NCBI GenBank assembly: GCA_024698555.1
Contig: JAILRI010000102.1
Span: 1 to 35,497, forward strand
Direction of reading: 5' to 3'
From: Lachnospiraceae bacterium
GTDB taxonomy: Bacteria > Bacillota > Clostridia > Lachnospirales > Lachnospiraceae
DNA: 35,497 nucleotides
In this document: positions 35,004 through 35,497 of the stretch, piece after piece
Numbering within the stretch: the first letter of the stretch is position 1
How the letters are laid out: each line of letters starts with the position of its first letter
Translations under genes and position numbers: made by a program
Notes under the pieces: model-generated
What the model saw: only the letters and a program-made list of their open reading frames with translations
Databases searched by the model: none
What the model was told of the DNA's origin: nothing

Positions 35004-35497
35004 TCATGTGATATTTCTCGGGTCCACCAGTTTGTAAGCAATATCTACTATCATGTTTACAAATATCACTGCGGTCGCAATATATATCACGATAGCCTGT
35101 ACAACATTGAAGTCCCTGTTGGCTATCGAAGTAACAAGAAGCCTTCCCATGCCCGGCAGATTAAATACCTGTTCTATCATGATACTTCCCGCCATAACCT
35201 CGGCGACTATCAGCCCGATAAACGTAATAACAGGCATAAGTGAATTTTTGAAAACATGTTTCCACATCACGCCGTCAGTCGTATTTCCTTTTGCCCTTGC
35301 GGTTCTGACATAGTTTTTCCCCAGCTCCGTCTTCACTCTGGTCTTCATAAATCTGACCGTCATAGCTATCTTTGGAAGGGCCACGCTTATCGCAGGGAAG
35401 ACCATGAACCCGATAAAACCCGTCAGATCCCGGGATGGATCCGTATATCCTCCCGGAACGAACCATTTTAATACTATTCCGAACAATATGGTAACCA
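35004..35497 (-). CDS. DppB-like ABC permease, cut by the window edge
   Basis: The C-terminal 164 or so residues of an integral membrane permease; the frame remains open at the right edge, so the start lies outside. The coupling motif YVRTARAKGNTTDGVMWKHVFKNSLMPV and the helix pair around VMAGSIMIEQVFNLPGMGRLLV are typical of the DppB/OppB subunit. It precedes the fused DppC/ATPase protein on the same strand. The first residue that can be read as a start near 35486 is a TTG inside the domain and is not a real start. It completes the transmembrane pair with the fused permease domain; a substrate-binding lipoprotein is expected further upstream, outside the window. Confidence 0.92.
   Translation of the reverse strand, partial: VTILFGIVLKWFVPGGYTDPSRDLTGFIGFMVFPAISVALPKIAMTVRFMKTRVKTELGKNYVRTARAKGNTTDGVMWKHVFKNSLMPVITFIGLIVAEVMAGSIMIEQVFNLPGMGRLLVTSIANRDFNVVQAIVIYIATAVIFVNMIVDIAYKLVDPRNIT

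Noticed and set aside
1-35497. CRISPR array, prophage or insertion sequence
   Set aside because: No spaced direct repeats, transposase, integrase or phage structural motifs were found; the only tandem repeat is the coding KEKD linker.

Overview
The window reads as chromosomal core-plus-accessory DNA from an anaerobic low-to-mid-GC Firmicute, most likely a Lachnospiraceae relative. The reasons are an oxygen-sensitive class III ribonucleotide reductase, strong AGGAGG-type ribosome binding sites, sigma-A promoters of TTGACA/TATAAT type, the infC-rpmI-rplT ribosomal operon with a Firmicutes-style attenuator, and a pair of large proteins that resemble families I remember as typical of Lachnospiraceae (DUF5716/DUF5717; recalled, not searched). 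No CRISPR array, tRNA, rRNA, prophage or insertion sequence was seen.

Layout, left to right. (1) 65-4432: an AraC-type regulator converging on a large cytoplasmic family 2 glycoside hydrolase; their stop codons abut. (2) 4621-5220: a VTT/DedA-like membrane protein. (3) 5244-8655: thymidylate synthase and anaerobic ribonucleotide reductase, the latter carrying its own C-terminal glutaredoxin-like domain. (4) 8857-12154: a TPR lipoprotein, an acyl-CoA synthetase and an XRE-cupin regulator. The synthetase has its own promoter, whose spacer is filled by a palindrome. (5) 12228-17547: a tight operon of PAS histidine kinase, receiver/HD-GYP protein, membrane-anchored glycosyl-hydrolase-like protein and dihydropyrimidinase-type amidohydrolase. 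(6) 17815-19482: a small XRE regulator and glyA. (7) 19565-26462: a four-gene operon of unknown function (giant repeat protein, Hsp70/actin-fold ATPase, TPR protein, coiled-coil membrane protein). (8) 26463-27021: a non-coding block with a self-contained promoter-to-terminator unit that looks like a C-rich small RNA, plus three further strong hairpins. (9) 27022-28350: rplT, rpmI, infC and the infC leader. (10) 28441-32389: a heterodimeric ABC exporter. (11) 32472-35497: an oligopeptide-type ABC importer in which one permease and two ATPases are fused into one chain, running off the right edge.

The most promising unexplained items are the four-gene Hsp70-like/TPR operon (19565-26462) and the small-RNA candidate next to it (about 26699-26826). 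The small RNA has four CU-rich stretches, at least one of them in a linker and others in predicted loops, of the kind that target Shine-Dalgarno sequences. Several start sites were moved from the longest open frame on ribosome-binding-site evidence, most notably infC, which appears to start at an ATT codon at 28145.
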